Of a DNA stretch of 64,000 nucleotides, positions 1 through 8,942 are shown piece after piece (positions within the stretch are counted from its first letter, which is position 1; every line of letters starts with the position of its first letter). Below the pieces are notes generated by a model. That model ran no database searches. It was not told the DNA's origin and saw only the letters and a program-made list of their open reading frames with translations. The stretch covers positions 1 to 64,000 of the forward strand of contig CBDBGD010000005.1 of NCBI GenBank assembly GCA_965205235.1, written 5' to 3'. The stretch comes from CBDBGD01 sp965205235. Lineage in GTDB: Bacteria; Chloroflexota; Dehalococcoidia; Lucifugimonadales; UBA1127. The position numbers and the translations under genes are program-made.

Positions 1-120
1 AAGGCCCTTGACGAGCTCATCTCCCGGTTTGAGGAAGCGGACTACAGCGAGCATCCCATCGGCCGCAGACACTACGAGGCGATGTACCGGGCCTGGCACG
101 CCGTGGTTGAGGCCCCGTAG
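1..120 (+). CDS. C-terminal end of a probable DUF4129/transglutaminase-like protein
   Basis: An open frame enters from the left edge and ends at a TAG at 118-120, giving 39 codons. The peptide contains FEEADYSEHPIG and then a short helix ending WHAVVEAP. This resembles the C-terminal end of DUF4129 domains, which follow transglutaminase-like domains in MoxR/DUF58 operons. The genes downstream are exactly such an operon, which supports the assignment. The next gene starts 5 nt after this stop, so the two are probably co-transcribed. Only the tail is visible, so the family call is inference from this short segment and the context. Confidence 0.45.
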   Translation, partial: KALDELISRFEEADYSEHPIGRRHYEAMYRAWHAVVEAP

Positions 121-125
121 ACGCC

Positions 126-2501
126 ATGGCTGAATTCTCTTTCCTTCTCACCCCCGTCGCTTTGTGGGCCGTCCTGCTCCTTTTGAGCTGGGCTGCTTCC
201 TGGGCGCGCGGCGCTAGGCTGTCGTGGCTGCCGGATAGTCTGGGCCGAAAGCTGACCGGACGACGGATGATCGCGGCGTGGTCCTTCGCCCAGCGTCTCA
301 TCGCAGGGCTGGCATGGACTGCCCTTATCGTAGGCTTCCTCGCCGCGGCCTCCAGGCTCCCCGCCGCCATCTCTGCACTCTCCGACGCTCCCGACCTCGC
401 CTCGTGGGAGCCATACGTCGAGGTATTTGGCTCCCTGGTGCTCTGGAGCGTTCTTGTCCTGGTCTCCCTAGCCATCGTTCGCGCTGTCGCAGAAGTCGTC
501 CCAGTCGTACGCGGGCTCCTGGCGGAGCCGCGGTGGCGCCTTCCCGCGTTGGGCGTCGCCTACGTCCTCCTGTCGGACGGCGGGGTCTTGAACATCGCGT
601 TCACGTTCAATGGGTCAGAGTTGCTTCTGGCCACCGGGGGCGCGCTGGCGCTCTCCTATGGCGCCCTGGTAGTGCGAAACGCCCTGCAGCTTTGGGAGCA
701 CCGCCCACGACTGGCCAAGGTCCTCCGTGCCCAACTGCTGGCCCTGGAGGCGGCGTGGTTGGCGGTTGCCCTTGTCGCCGTTGCCCGGCTGCCCGCCGCG
801 GTGGAGCCCGTCCTCACCGGCGAATATGACGTGCATCCGAACGTCGCCGCTTCCTACCTCAAGAGCTTCGACACACTGACTTCGACAGTGGCCCTAGCAG
901 TCCTGCTGCCCTTTGTCCTGCTCCGGGCGCTGGGCGTTTTTCGCCCTGCTGTGGAGAAGGTGTTCAGCTTTCCCATCGGACGGTTGGCGACCCTGGGCCT
1001 CGTCTACGCGCTCCTCTCCGGCCAGGGTGTCCTCTCGACGGCGCTTGGCGTTACCGTTGCAGGCGCTTGGGAGCTGTTGGCCTTGGCGTTGGTGCTGTCT
1101 TACGCAGCATTCGTCCTGCGCAACGTAGCCAGTGTCGGGTTGCCGGGCCGGTACGGGTCTCTGGCCTCTGCGGGGGCGGGCCTGGCCGGCTCTCTGGCAT
1201 ACGCGTTTGCTGCGGGGGTAGCGGTGTGGGTTGGCTTCCATTTCCTCCCCATCACCAGCGCCGCTTTGCTGGAGCATCAGAACACAGCGACCCTTGGCGA
1301 GAACTCATTGCCGTACTTCGGCACGCTGTTCGACGCTCGGCACCCCGCGGCAGGTCTTGCCTTCGCTCTGGGATTCGGTCTGGGCCTTCCTGCATCGCCA
1401 ACCAGCCGCGCATTCCGGCGGGTGCAGCCGTTTCTCAGCGGTGTCAGCTACGTCGCAGCGGGATGTCTTGCCTGGGTGGTGGGTTCTACGCTTTCGCCGC
1501 TGGGACACGGATTGGTCCTCGGCGGCGCCGCCGCAGGGGCAGGCATGTTCGCTCTTGCTGCCATTCAGCTTGCGACCTACGGCGCCACTTCCTCCAACCG
1601 AGCTGTGGCCTTCCTGGCCAACTGGTCTCTGGCCTCCAGGGTCAGGGGGGTCATGCTGGGAGCATCGGTTGCCGTCTACGTGCTCTTCCTGCGCCCGGTG
1701 GTCTACGAGGCGCTATGGTTCGCCGCGCTGTACGAATATGTCGCGCTGCTCGCTCTGCTCGTGTTGGCGTCCATGTATATCGTGAACCAGCTTAGGCTCG
1801 ATTCCAGCGCTGTCGAAGAAGCGGCGCCTCAGTCCAGGGGTTGGTCTCATCACCGGCAGACCTTGGAGACCAAGGCGGACCCGCGGTCGGACCTCACGTC
1901 CGCCCTGCGCCGGCGCTTCGTCGACAGCGGCGACTGGAGGCCGCTGGCCGCCTACATGATGGGGCTGCTCTACCGCCACGGGGCTTCCCTGGAGGCGATG
2001 GGTTCCGTGTGCCGGCCTCTCCGCGCAGCCGCCTCCGTCTCCAGGTTCCTCCGGAGGAGCCGTCTGAGGAGGCTGCGTCGAATGACGGCTCTTGAGGCGG
2101 CTCAGAGCCATGCTGAGAAAGCCCTGACCGCCCCCGTTGCAGCGCTCCAGCCCATCGCTGAAGGCGACCTCCGGGAAGCCGCCGGACCCTTCGTCGAGCG
2201 CGGTGTAGAGCCGGAGCGGCTCGCCGTGGCCCTCATAGCCGCGGACTGCCAGCGTGGCGCCGACCTCCAGCAGGCGGTGCATGGGTGGTTTTCGCTCCTG
2301 GATGCAATCGCGCCCCGAGCTTGGTGGCTCACCCTCCCGTGGATGCGGTCGGAGGTGAAGCTCCGGGACCGGCAGAGGCGGCTCGACATGGTCGACGATG
2401 CGGCCACATTCTTGTTCAACAGCGGCGCGGATAGACCGGGCGGCCTGGGTTGGCTGCAGTACGCGAGCCACGGCGGCGCTCCCAGCGAAGGCAGAGCATA
2501 G
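126..2501 (+). CDS. Large polytopic membrane protein with internal repeats, function unknown
   Basis: This 791-residue protein has about 14 hydrophobic segments in its first 560 residues, followed by a soluble, Arg-rich C-terminal region of about 230 residues. The membrane part contains a repeat of roughly 147 residues. ALGVAYVLLSDGGVLN...ALSYGALVVRNA (about 141-186) is echoed by LGLVYALLSGQGVLS...LSYAAFVLRNV (about 290-334). A weaker third copy may lie around 355-490. It starts 5 nt after the previous stop and precedes the MoxR gene, so it belongs to the MoxR-DUF58 operon. I do not recognise the family. The C-terminal part (RRRFVDSGDWRPLAAYMMGL) is reminiscent of cytoplasmic DUF4129-like regions, but this is weak. 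Confidence 0.75.
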   Translation: MAEFSFLLTPVALWAVLLLLSWAASWARGARLSWLPDSLGRKLTGRRMIAAWSFAQRLIAGLAWTALIVGFLAAASRLPAAISALSDAPDLASWEPYVEVFGSLVLWSVLVLVSLAIVRAVAEVVPVVRGLLAEPRWRLPALGVAYVLLSDGGVLNIAFTFNGSELLLATGGALALSYGALVVRNALQLWEHRPRLAKVLRAQLLALEAAWLAVALVAVARLPAAVEPVLTGEYDVHPNVAASYLKSFDTLTSTVALAVLLPFVLLRALGVFRPAVEKVFSFPIGRLATLGLVYALLSGQGVLSTALGVTVAGAWELLALALVLSYAAFVLRNVASVGLPGRYGSLASAGAGLAGSLAYAFAAGVAVWVGFHFLPITSAALLEHQNTATLGENSLPYFGTLFDARHPAAGLAFALGFGLGLPASPTSRAFRRVQPFLSGVSYVAAGCLAWVVGSTLSPLGHGLVLGGAAAGAGMFALAAIQLATYGATSSNRAVAFLANWSLASRVRGVMLGASVAVYVLFLRPVVYEALWFAALYEYVALLALLVLASMYIVNQLRLDSSAVEEAAPQSRGWSHHRQTLETKADPRSDLTSALRRRFVDSGDWRPLAAYMMGLLYRHGASLEAMGSVCRPLRAAASVSRFLRRSRLRRLRRMTALEAAQSHAEKALTAPVAALQPIAEGDLREAAGPFVERGVEPERLAVALIAADCQRGADLQQAVHGWFSLLDAIAPRAWWLTLPWMRSEVKLRDRQRRLDMVDDAATFLFNSGADRPGGLGWLQYASHGGAPSEGRA

Positions 2502-2544
2502 GCAGCGTTGGGCTTCTGCCCGGCGGAAAGGACGGCCCCCTCAC

Positions 2545-3531
2545 GTGAACGAGAAACAGCTCGATGCAGCCCGGGTCTCCTGCGAGGAGATCATCGATCG
2601 CGTGGCGGAGGCCTTCGTGGGCAACCGGCTCCTGCTGCGCAAGCTCTTGGCGGCGGCGCTGGCCAACGGCCACATCCTGTTCGAGGACTATCCCGGTCTC
2701 GGCAAGACGCTCCTGGCCAAAGTCTTTGCTCGAGCCATCGGCGGCGACACCAAGCGTGTCCAGTTCACTCCCGACCTTCTGCCCTCGGATATTCTCGGCA
2801 TGAACGTGTGGCGTCAGAACGACGGGACATTCCAGCTGATGCAAGGGCCGGTCTTCACCAACGTGCTACTGGCCGACGAAATCAACCGCGCTCCGCCCAG
2901 AACGCAGTCCGCTCTGCTCGAGGCCATGGAGGAGCGCCAGGTCACCATCGACGGGACGACGATGCCCCTCGGGTCGCCCTTCGTCGTCATTGCAACGCAG
3001 AACCCCATCGAACAGGAAGGCACCTATCCCCTGCCGGAAGCGCAGCTGGACCGCTTCCTCCTCAAACTGTCCACGGGCTATCCCGCCAATCAGCAGCTGG
3101 AGAACGACATCCTCGTGCGGCGAATCCGGTGGCAGAAGGACGACCCGACCACGGACATGGCGCCCGCTCTGGAGGTTGAGCGTTTCGTGGAGCTGCAGCA
3201 CTTCGTGGAGACCGGAGTCTACACGGACCAGGTCATCGTGGACTACATCACGCAGATGGTCAGGCTCTCCCGCGAACACCCTCAGGTGGCTGTTGGCGTG
3301 AGCCCGCGGGGAGGGCTCGCCCTTCTCCGCACCGCCCGGGCCATGGCCCTGGTCCACGGCCGGGACTTCGTGGTGCCGGACGACGTGAAGATGGTCGTTC
3401 CCGACGTCCTCGCCCACCGCGTCATCCTCAACATCGAGGACACCCTTGAGGGCGCGCGGGGTGAGGCCGTCGTGGACGAGGTCCTCGCAGAGGTCCCGGT
3501 GCCCAGCGACCTGGGCCCGCTGCGGAAGTAG
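2545..3531 (+). CDS. MoxR-family AAA+ ATPase
   Basis: This 328-residue protein is a MoxR-type AAA+ chaperone. It has a Walker A (DYPGLGKTLLAK, about residues 49-60) and a Walker B with its following motif (LLADEINRAPPRTQSALLEA). The sensor 1 region (IATQNPIEQEGTYPLPEAQLD) and arginine-finger region are also typical. Such ATPases assist maturation of metalloproteins or cell-envelope complexes together with DUF58 proteins; the client here is unknown. The GTG start at 2545 was chosen because homologous sequence begins there, a GGAAAGG precedes it, and longer starts would overlap the upstream gene. The DUF58 gene begins 2 nt after the stop, indicating translational coupling. Confidence 0.93.
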   Translation: MNEKQLDAARVSCEEIIDRVAEAFVGNRLLLRKLLAAALANGHILFEDYPGLGKTLLAKVFARAIGGDTKRVQFTPDLLPSDILGMNVWRQNDGTFQLMQGPVFTNVLLADEINRAPPRTQSALLEAMEERQVTIDGTTMPLGSPFVVIATQNPIEQEGTYPLPEAQLDRFLLKLSTGYPANQQLENDILVRRIRWQKDDPTTDMAPALEVERFVELQHFVETGVYTDQVIVDYITQMVRLSREHPQVAVGVSPRGGLALLRTARAMALVHGRDFVVPDDVKMVVPDVLAHRVILNIEDTLEGARGEAVVDEVLAEVPVPSDLGPLRK

Positions 3532-3533
3532 CC

Positions 3534-4862
3534 GTGTCCCAACCGCGGCAGTTGCTCTGGATCGCGCTGTCCCTGCTCTTCCTTCTGCTGGGGCTGACGC
3601 TCGGGAACGTTCTCCTCCTCACCGGCGCCGTCTTCGTCCTGTTGGTCGTGTTGCTGACGACTGCGCTGACGCCTCCTTCAGATGTCTCTGTCGAAAGAAG
3701 CCTGCCCCGCGAAACGTGCTGGGTGGGCGACACGCTCACGATGTCGAGACAGGTCACGGTGCAGCGCGGTGTGGGGCCCGTCGTCGTCTACGACGCACTT
3801 CCACCGGAGGCCGATGTGATGGAAGGCAGCAACCTGCGCGTCGTTTGGAAGTGGCCGGGAAGACGGACGGCCGACGCGTCCTACCGGCTGCAGTTCCCGA
3901 AGCGCGGCCGGTTCACGCTATCGCCGTCCACTTGGGAGGCCCAGGCGCCCTTCGGCGTGCGGGGCGAAAGGACCGGGAGCGACGGGATCGCGTTCGAGGT
4001 ATCCGTAGTCCCGCGGATCCGCACCGTCACCCGGCTCAACGCAGTCCGGGCCATACGAAAGCGCACGCGATACCAGGACGACCCCACGAAGACCGGCGCG
4101 TCCACCAATGAGTTCAAGGAGCTGCGGCCCTACCAGCCGGGAGACCCCTTCAAGTGGATCAACTGGAAGGCCACGGCCCGCGCCGCCCGCGCCGACAATC
4201 TGCCGCTGGTCAACGAGCTGGAATCGGAAACGAGACGGGCTGCGTGGATATTCCTTGACATCGCAAGCTACATGGACGTAGGTGTGCCCTTGTCCAACCC
4301 GCTGGAGAGCACCGTTGAGGCGTCCGGCACACTGGCGCAGTACTACCTGTCGCGGGGCTCCACCCTGGGCGCCTTCGCCTACAACAGCTCCGGCGGGACT
4401 GGCGAGCTGCTCGCGCCCGAATCCGGCATGCGGCAGTTCAGCCGGCTTATGCAGATGATGGCCGGCCTGAAACCGGGCCCCCCGGAGCAGGACCTGCTGC
4501 AGTCCGTGGAGCGATGCAAGAGCTTTCTCTACAGGACGCGACCTGACGTCTTTGTCATCACGCGGCTGGACGTGCAGTACGCCAGGCCCGGAGAGGACCC
4601 GGCGTCTCTGGAGCGCTTCAAGACCGCGATCAGCCGCCTCACCGCACTGCGGACCCGCTCTCTGCGCTACGGGACCGTGCGAGTGGTCCACGTGGGGCCT
4701 CAAGAGCCGCCGTCGGCTTCCCAGGGGTTGGGGCTCGGCAAGTGGGAGGCGCGGCTTGTTGCCAGGGAGGTGCGAGGGAAGGGGGCCGCGGTCATCGAGT
4801 GGGAGCCTGCACGGGAAGAGTTCACCTCCGTGCTCATGCGACACGTCGATGCCTACAAGTAG
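3534..4862 (+). CDS. DUF58 domain-containing protein
   Basis: This 442-residue protein starts with GTG 2 nt after the MoxR gene. Two hydrophobic helices occupy roughly residues 9-45 (LWIALSLLFLLLGLTLGNVL). An immunoglobulin-like region follows, then the DUF58 signature RPYQPGDPFKWINWKATAR around residue 198. The C-terminal half resembles a von Willebrand A-like fold (AAWIFLDIASYMDVG) with a possible metal-site region. DUF58 proteins are membrane-anchored partners of MoxR ATPases, and the arrangement moxR-DUF58-membrane protein with a flanking DUF4129 gene is the standard one. The biological role of this specific complex cannot be read from the sequence. Confidence 0.93.
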   Translation: MSQPRQLLWIALSLLFLLLGLTLGNVLLLTGAVFVLLVVLLTTALTPPSDVSVERSLPRETCWVGDTLTMSRQVTVQRGVGPVVVYDALPPEADVMEGSNLRVVWKWPGRRTADASYRLQFPKRGRFTLSPSTWEAQAPFGVRGERTGSDGIAFEVSVVPRIRTVTRLNAVRAIRKRTRYQDDPTKTGASTNEFKELRPYQPGDPFKWINWKATARAARADNLPLVNELESETRRAAWIFLDIASYMDVGVPLSNPLESTVEASGTLAQYYLSRGSTLGAFAYNSSGGTGELLAPESGMRQFSRLMQMMAGLKPGPPEQDLLQSVERCKSFLYRTRPDVFVITRLDVQYARPGEDPASLERFKTAISRLTALRTRSLRYGTVRVVHVGPQEPPSASQGLGLGKWEARLVAREVRGKGAAVIEWEPAREEFTSVLMRHVDAYK

Positions 4863-4883
4863 GTTCGGTAGGGCGGTGAGAGC

Positions 4884-5570
4884 GTGAGAATCGCAGCCAT
4901 AGAGTCGCTGCTGTTGCTGGGACTGCTGTTGCTCGCGGCCTCCGTGCTGTGGGACGCCGCCGCGGCCCTGGGAGTCCCGGACACCAGCCTGCTCTACGCC
5001 GTGACGCGGCTGCTCCCCGGGCCCGTCTATGTCGATGCGCTCTTGGCGGCGTTCCTTTGCATCGCCGCGTACTGGGGGCTGCAGGCGTTGGGGCGACTGG
5101 ACGTGGCGTTCTGGCTTGCGGCGCTGCTGGTGATCGCTCCGCACGGCGTCCCCTTGTGGGACTACAACCAACTGGAGTGGTACGAGCTTGTGGGGGTGGA
5201 GGGGGACCTCGTCGGCGCACGCTCTCCGCTGCGGGACGCCGCCCTGTTCCTGGTTTGCCTCGCAGGGCTGGCCGCGCTGCATCGGATAGAAGGGTTGCGA
5301 GTGCTGGACCGCCGCATGGCCAGGCAGGGAGTGGCGTCTGCGGACAGGCTGCACGTCGCGCTATGTGAGGCGCTGATGCTGGGCGGCCTCATAGCAGCGG
5401 GTCTGCTGCTGGCGTTCGTCATGGTCCTCGCAGCGGGCCTGCTTGGCCGCTACGACCACCTCATCGGCGGCTCATCGTGGGCGGTGGTGGCCGTGGGTGG
5501 CGGGGCAACGGCCCTCCTCGCGCTCACGCTGCTGCTCTGGTACCGGGGCGCCAGGGACCGCCCTGCGTGA
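4884..5570 (+). CDS. Integral membrane protein of MoxR operon, function unknown
   Basis: This 228-residue protein starts at a GTG 21 nt after the DUF58 stop. It has about five or six hydrophobic segments: residues 4-25, 50-75, 78-95, 112-128, 155-180 and 190-212. The loop after the third segment contains WDYNQLEWYELVGVEGD. No catalytic motif is visible. Its position makes it the last gene of the MoxR operon and likely a small membrane subunit of the same machinery. I do not recognise the family. Confidence 0.75.
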   Translation: MRIAAIESLLLLGLLLLAASVLWDAAAALGVPDTSLLYAVTRLLPGPVYVDALLAAFLCIAAYWGLQALGRLDVAFWLAALLVIAPHGVPLWDYNQLEWYELVGVEGDLVGARSPLRDAALFLVCLAGLAALHRIEGLRVLDRRMARQGVASADRLHVALCEALMLGGLIAAGLLLAFVMVLAAGLLGRYDHLIGGSSWAVVAVGGGATALLALTLLLWYRGARDRPA

Positions 5571-5652
5571 GGCCCAGCCGCGAGAACTGACCGGGGCCTG
5601 GAGAGCTGTGGCTGACTTGTGCAGCCGCCCGCTTGCCTAGCACAATGGAGGC

Positions 5653-7434
5653 ATGGGACTCCGTGTCGCTGCGCTTTTGGCCGCGTGCTGCGCGCTCTTT
5701 GCCCTGACTTGCACCTCCGGCGATGAGGCGAGTCGGCCGGACGCTGCTCCCGCCTCGGCGGGCGACACCGGCGCCGCGCCCGCGTCCCCTCCCGCCGAGG
5801 ACGCCCCCGCTGCGACCATCGCCCTGGCGACACCCGCTGTCGCTGCGCCCCCGCCCGACGGGCCCTACGGCGGTGTGATGGTGCTCGCCAACCGCGGCGA
5901 CCCGCCCTCCGGCTTCGACACCATGCGCACCAGCAGCATTGCCCTGCACCACGTGGGCGGCGCACTCTTCGGCCCCGGCAATCTGGTCATGCGGTGCCGG
6001 GAGAACCTCTACCTGGCCTGCCCCTACCTGGCCAAGACCTGGACGGTGGACCCTTCGCAGACGGAGTGGACCTTCACCCTCCGGGACGACGTGCTCTGGC
6101 ATGACGGCACGCCCTTCAACGCGTCGGACGTGGAGACGTGGTTCGACCTGGCGGTCAACGGCTACGAGTCGGGCGGCGAGGTGCGCGCTCCAGCCTACTT
6201 CAAGGGCGACCTGGGCGCGATCGAGAGAGTGGAGGCCCTGCCCGGGAATCGCGTGCGCATCGTGCTGGGCGAGCGCAACCGCTTCTTCCTGGACGTGCTC
6301 GCCAACCCGCGCCTCAAGTTCGCTCACCCCAAACACCTCGTCGAGCCGGAGCTGCAGGCGGGCGACCTGAGCGTGAGTCCGCTGGACATCGGCCTCGCGG
6401 GGCTGGGCCCCTTCCGGTTCGACGACTACGACCGGGGCTCGCGCGTCCGCGTCCGCCGCTTCGACGGCTATTTCGAGCAGGACAACGCCGCACGGGCCAT
6501 GCCCTATCTCGACGGCATCGACTACGTCATCATCCGCGAGCCGGCGGCCATGGATGCGGCCTTCCGATCGGGGCGGCTGGACGGCGGCGCGCGGGGCTTC
6601 GGCCACTACCTCACCGTCGAACGCCGCCGAGGGTACGATGCCGACCTGGGCGACGGCGTCTACTACGCGGAGATGGAGGGCGGCATGTTCCGCCTGGCCT
6701 TCAACGTCCTCAAGGAGGGCCCGTGGCAGGACCCGCGTGTGCGCCGCGCCGTCTCCCTGTGGGTCGACCGGGACGCCGCCATCCCCGTGGCCCTGGGGGG
6801 CTTCGGGTGGACGACGCCGAGCCTGGGGCCGCCCAACCGCTTCAAGGACAAGGCGTACGTGGTCTGGCCCACCTTCGACCGGGAGCCGCTGGCCGAGCGC
6901 CGGGCGGAGGCCAAGCGCCTCATGGCAGAGGCGGGCTACGTCGACGGCTTCACGATGGGGCACCTCTGCCGCTCCCGGCAGACGGCGGGGTGCCAGCTGT
7001 TGCAGGCGCAGCTCCGGGAGCTGGGCGTGGACCTGCGGATCCAGGTGGTCGACGAGGGGGAGTGGAACCGGGCGCGGACCAGCCTGGACTTCGACAGCCA
7101 GCAGGGGCGCCTGTCGGTGCTGCCCATCCCGGAGGGCACGGAGGGCGTCTACGGGACCTACAGCCGCAGCCCGGACTCCTACGCGAAACACGAGGACCCC
7201 AGGGTGTCCGAGCTGTACCGCCTGCTCCGGGCGGCCACGTTCCCGGAGCGCCGGCTGGAGGTGTGGCGGCAGCTCCAGCGCTACATCTTCGTGGAGCAGA
7301 CGTACGTGGTGGCCATCGCAGAGGCCATCTACGTGGCCCCGTACCGCAGCCACGTGAAGGGCCTGGTCGTGCCGCCGGAGGACGGCCACACGTACACGGA
7401 CTTCGCCACGGTGTGGCTGGAGGGACGGGAGTAG
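5653..7434 (+). CDS. ABC transporter substrate-binding lipoprotein, peptide (SBP_bac_5) family
   Basis: This 593-residue protein has an N-terminal signal ending in a lipobox-like LFALTC, then an Ala/Pro-rich linker. The mature part is a family 5 extracellular solute-binding protein. Recognisable blocks are YLACPYLAKTWTVDPSQTEW, FTLRDDVLWHDGTPFNASDV, the GPFRFDDYDRGSRVRVRRFD block and FNVLKEGPWQDPRVRRAVSL. Such proteins deliver oligopeptides, nickel or other compounds to Dpp/Opp-type permeases. Two matching permease genes lie 1.6 kb downstream on the same strand, and two matching ATPases lie far away at 54.7-56.8 kb. The ligand cannot be inferred. Confidence 0.92.
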   Translation: MGLRVAALLAACCALFALTCTSGDEASRPDAAPASAGDTGAAPASPPAEDAPAATIALATPAVAAPPPDGPYGGVMVLANRGDPPSGFDTMRTSSIALHHVGGALFGPGNLVMRCRENLYLACPYLAKTWTVDPSQTEWTFTLRDDVLWHDGTPFNASDVETWFDLAVNGYESGGEVRAPAYFKGDLGAIERVEALPGNRVRIVLGERNRFFLDVLANPRLKFAHPKHLVEPELQAGDLSVSPLDIGLAGLGPFRFDDYDRGSRVRVRRFDGYFEQDNAARAMPYLDGIDYVIIREPAAMDAAFRSGRLDGGARGFGHYLTVERRRGYDADLGDGVYYAEMEGGMFRLAFNVLKEGPWQDPRVRRAVSLWVDRDAAIPVALGGFGWTTPSLGPPNRFKDKAYVVWPTFDREPLAERRAEAKRLMAEAGYVDGFTMGHLCRSRQTAGCQLLQAQLRELGVDLRIQVVDEGEWNRARTSLDFDSQQGRLSVLPIPEGTEGVYGTYSRSPDSYAKHEDPRVSELYRLLRAATFPERRLEVWRQLQRYIFVEQTYVVAIAEAIYVAPYRSHVKGLVVPPEDGHTYTDFATVWLEGRE

Positions 7435-7441
7435 CATCCGG

Positions 7442-7740
7442 CCTGGCCATTCGAGTCGAGTCGTTTCGTTTTGCGCGTTTTTTCCGGCGGGCTGACGCCT
7501 GGAGCGACGCGGTCCAGCTTTGACATTCGATCCGCACGAAGATGGGCGCAGCTTGGATTCGTCTGTTCGAACCCCCATCGGAAGGAGTGTCGCAGCTTGG
7601 GGTCGTTCTTTCGTCGCGGGTTGGAACCGCGCGGCGCAGATAGGAACGAATGCCGCGGGAGCCAGTCGCGGAACGAGTCGGGGGCGCGTTGCAGATACGG
7701 ATTCTTGGTTTCGCGAAACGAACTCCAAGCGGGGGGAGTG
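7442..7740 (-). repeat. ~300-bp dispersed repeat, copy X (inverted relative to 53.3 kb)
   Basis: Read on the minus strand, this stretch matches 53341-53645 on the plus strand in several blocks in the same order. One block is centred on CCTATCTGCGCCGCGCGG. Others are CCCCAAGCTGCGAC and GTCAAAGCTG. The last 40 bases include AAAAAACGCGC and AACGAAACGACTCGA in both copies. The copy begins 8 nt after the stop of the binding-protein gene. The same conserved end faces a gene's stop in the other copy. The repeat accounts for the 345-bp gap between 7434 and 7780, and I see no coding signal in it. Confidence 0.7.
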
Positions 7741-7779
7741 GAGTTGGGACCGCGTTTGCGAGGTCTGGTGGGCTGGCGG

Positions 7780-8070
7780 TCACTGGCGGCGAAGGCGCTC
7801 ACGGACCTTGAAGAGCTCGATGGTGGTCTGGAGAAGGTGGAAGAGGAGGCGCATGTTGGTTGTAGGGTCGTCGACGAGCTGCTCAATGGTGAGGCCACCG
7901 GGCGTAGGGTCCTTGAGCCCGTAGGAGCGGAGAACCTTCTGCAGCGGCGCGTAGCGGTCTGCGGGCGTGAGCATGGAGTAGCGGCCATGCTTGCGGGCGT
8001 TCTGGTTGCCTCGCTGACCGCCCGGGGTGCGACGGGCAGGCTTGCGGGCGGGCGCGTGTGCGGTGTTCAT
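7780..8070 (-). CDS. Small GNQNA-type basic protein, function unknown
   Basis: From the ATG at 8070 this frame encodes 96 residues. Its core, GNQNARKHGRYS (about residues 22-33), is a motif seen in many small, mobile-element-associated bacterial proteins of unknown role. A helical region follows that is rich in Leu and charged residues (LVDDPTTNMRLLFHLLQTTI). An in-frame ATG at 8217 would add 49 Pro-rich residues that look non-homologous, so the shorter start is preferred, although no clear Shine-Dalgarno sequence precedes it. It lies alone on the minus strand between repeat copy X and the hicBA module, suggesting an accessory insertion between the ABC genes. Confidence 0.55.
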   Translation of the reverse strand: MNTAHAPARKPARRTPGGQRGNQNARKHGRYSMLTPADRYAPLQKVLRSYGLKDPTPGGLTIEQLVDDPTTNMRLLFHLLQTTIELFKVRERLRRQ

Positions 8071-8255
8071 GAGGGTAGGGTAGGGTGTGGGAGGGTTTTC
8101 GGGGAAGGGGCGGATGGCACGGGGGGCGACGGCGGAGGTTTCGGCGTATGCCGGGTTCGCCCTTGGCATCGTGGGCAGAGGCAATTCCCGTTGAGAGAGC
8201 CGTGTGCTACGATTCACCCTGAGGACATGCAGCTGTCAATGGACGGGGAAGGCCA

Positions 8256-8504
8256 ATGAGCGAGTCGAAACGGTACAGACTGCGCTACGTCATGCACGAG
8301 CCATCGGAGGACACGGAGGACTTGTACTTGGCCGAGGCCCTGGACATTCCCGGCTGCCGGGCGTGGGGCGAGACGCAGGAACAGGCGTGCGAGTACCTGA
8401 GGGACGTTGCCGCAGGGTTCATCGAGATGTACCTGGAGCGCGGCGAGGCCTTGCCGGTTGGGGTTGAGGCGGCGGACACGGCGGAGCTGGTCGTCGTCGT
8501 GTGA
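8256..8504 (+). CDS. hicB: HicB-family antitoxin
   Basis: This 82-residue protein has the HicB partial RNase H-like fold. It shows YLAEALDIPGCRAWGETQEQACEYLRD spread over residues 24-50, the usual pattern of a strand, the GC turn, and a helix that follows. It lacks the C-terminal helix-turn-helix or ribbon-helix-helix extension found in longer HicB proteins, so autorepression by this protein alone is doubtful. A GGGGAAGG Shine-Dalgarno-like sequence precedes the ATG. Its stop overlaps the start of hicA by 4 nt, so the pair is translationally coupled. The antitoxin-first order is reversed from classical hicAB. Confidence 0.88.
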   Translation: MSESKRYRLRYVMHEPSEDTEDLYLAEALDIPGCRAWGETQEQACEYLRDVAAGFIEMYLERGEALPVGVEAADTAELVVVV

Positions 8505-8707
8505 GATACGCGGAACTCACACGCAAGCTCCGGCGACTTGGCTGCGAGCTCTACCGGCAACGCGCCGGCAGCCACGAAATGTGGGTCAATGACAAGGGTG
8601 AGAGCACGACGCTTCCCAATTGGGGAAGCAAGGACTTGCGCGCGGGCACGCTTCACCGGATTCTTCGTGACCTTGGCATCAGTCGAGATGACTTCAACAA
8701 GGCCTAG
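8501..8707 (+). CDS. hicA: HicA-family mRNA interferase toxin
   Basis: This 68-residue protein has a dsRBD-like HicA fold. The conserved GSHEMWVN block contains the catalytic histidine at residue 25. It is followed by TTLPNWGSKDLRAGTLHRIL and the terminal LGISRDDF. HicA cleaves mRNA independently of ribosomes and is neutralised by HicB. It starts at the GTG that overlaps the hicB stop. The module sits between ABC transporter genes and next to dispersed repeats, a common setting for mobile toxin-antitoxin loci. Confidence 0.9.
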   Translation: MRYAELTRKLRRLGCELYRQRAGSHEMWVNDKGESTTLPNWGSKDLRAGTLHRILRDLGISRDDFNKA

Positions 8708-8873
8708 CGGCGCTCGGAGGGGCTGTTAGGGAACAGGGTCTGCCCCGTCCGCCCTACATCTCCGACGCGTCTCCCGCCTAGCCCGCCTTGGACGGCCAGC
8801 CGCCCTAGCTTGCTCCACCCGCGCTTCCCAGGCTCCCGCGGCCTCGACCGCTGCTGCGCGTTGGTCTTTCTGG

Positions 8874-8903
8874 TCGTGGTTCGACAGGCTCACCACGAAC
8901 GGG
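8874..8903 (+). repeat. Short dispersed palindrome (TTCGACAGGCTCACCACGAAC family)
   Basis: TCGTGGT and ACCACGA form inverted arms around TCGACAGGCTC. Related sequences occur at 10899-10920 (CCTTCGACAGGCTCAGGGTG) and 11637-11660 (CCCTTCGACGGGCTCACCAC) in this window. This is a REP-like intergenic element. Confidence 0.6.
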
Positions 8904-8942
8904 ATGGGGTGCAGGGATGACGGTGTGGGTAATTCGTCGAGG

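Noticed and set aside
5524..7728. Long open frame on the minus strand under the binding-protein gene
   Set aside because: The plus-strand frame has clear SBP_bac_5 motifs. The opposite frame is a His/Arg/Val-rich shadow typical of GC-rich DNA.
7442..7740. Integron attC site
   Set aside because: It is too long and not an imperfect palindrome with core sites, and no integrase is nearby.
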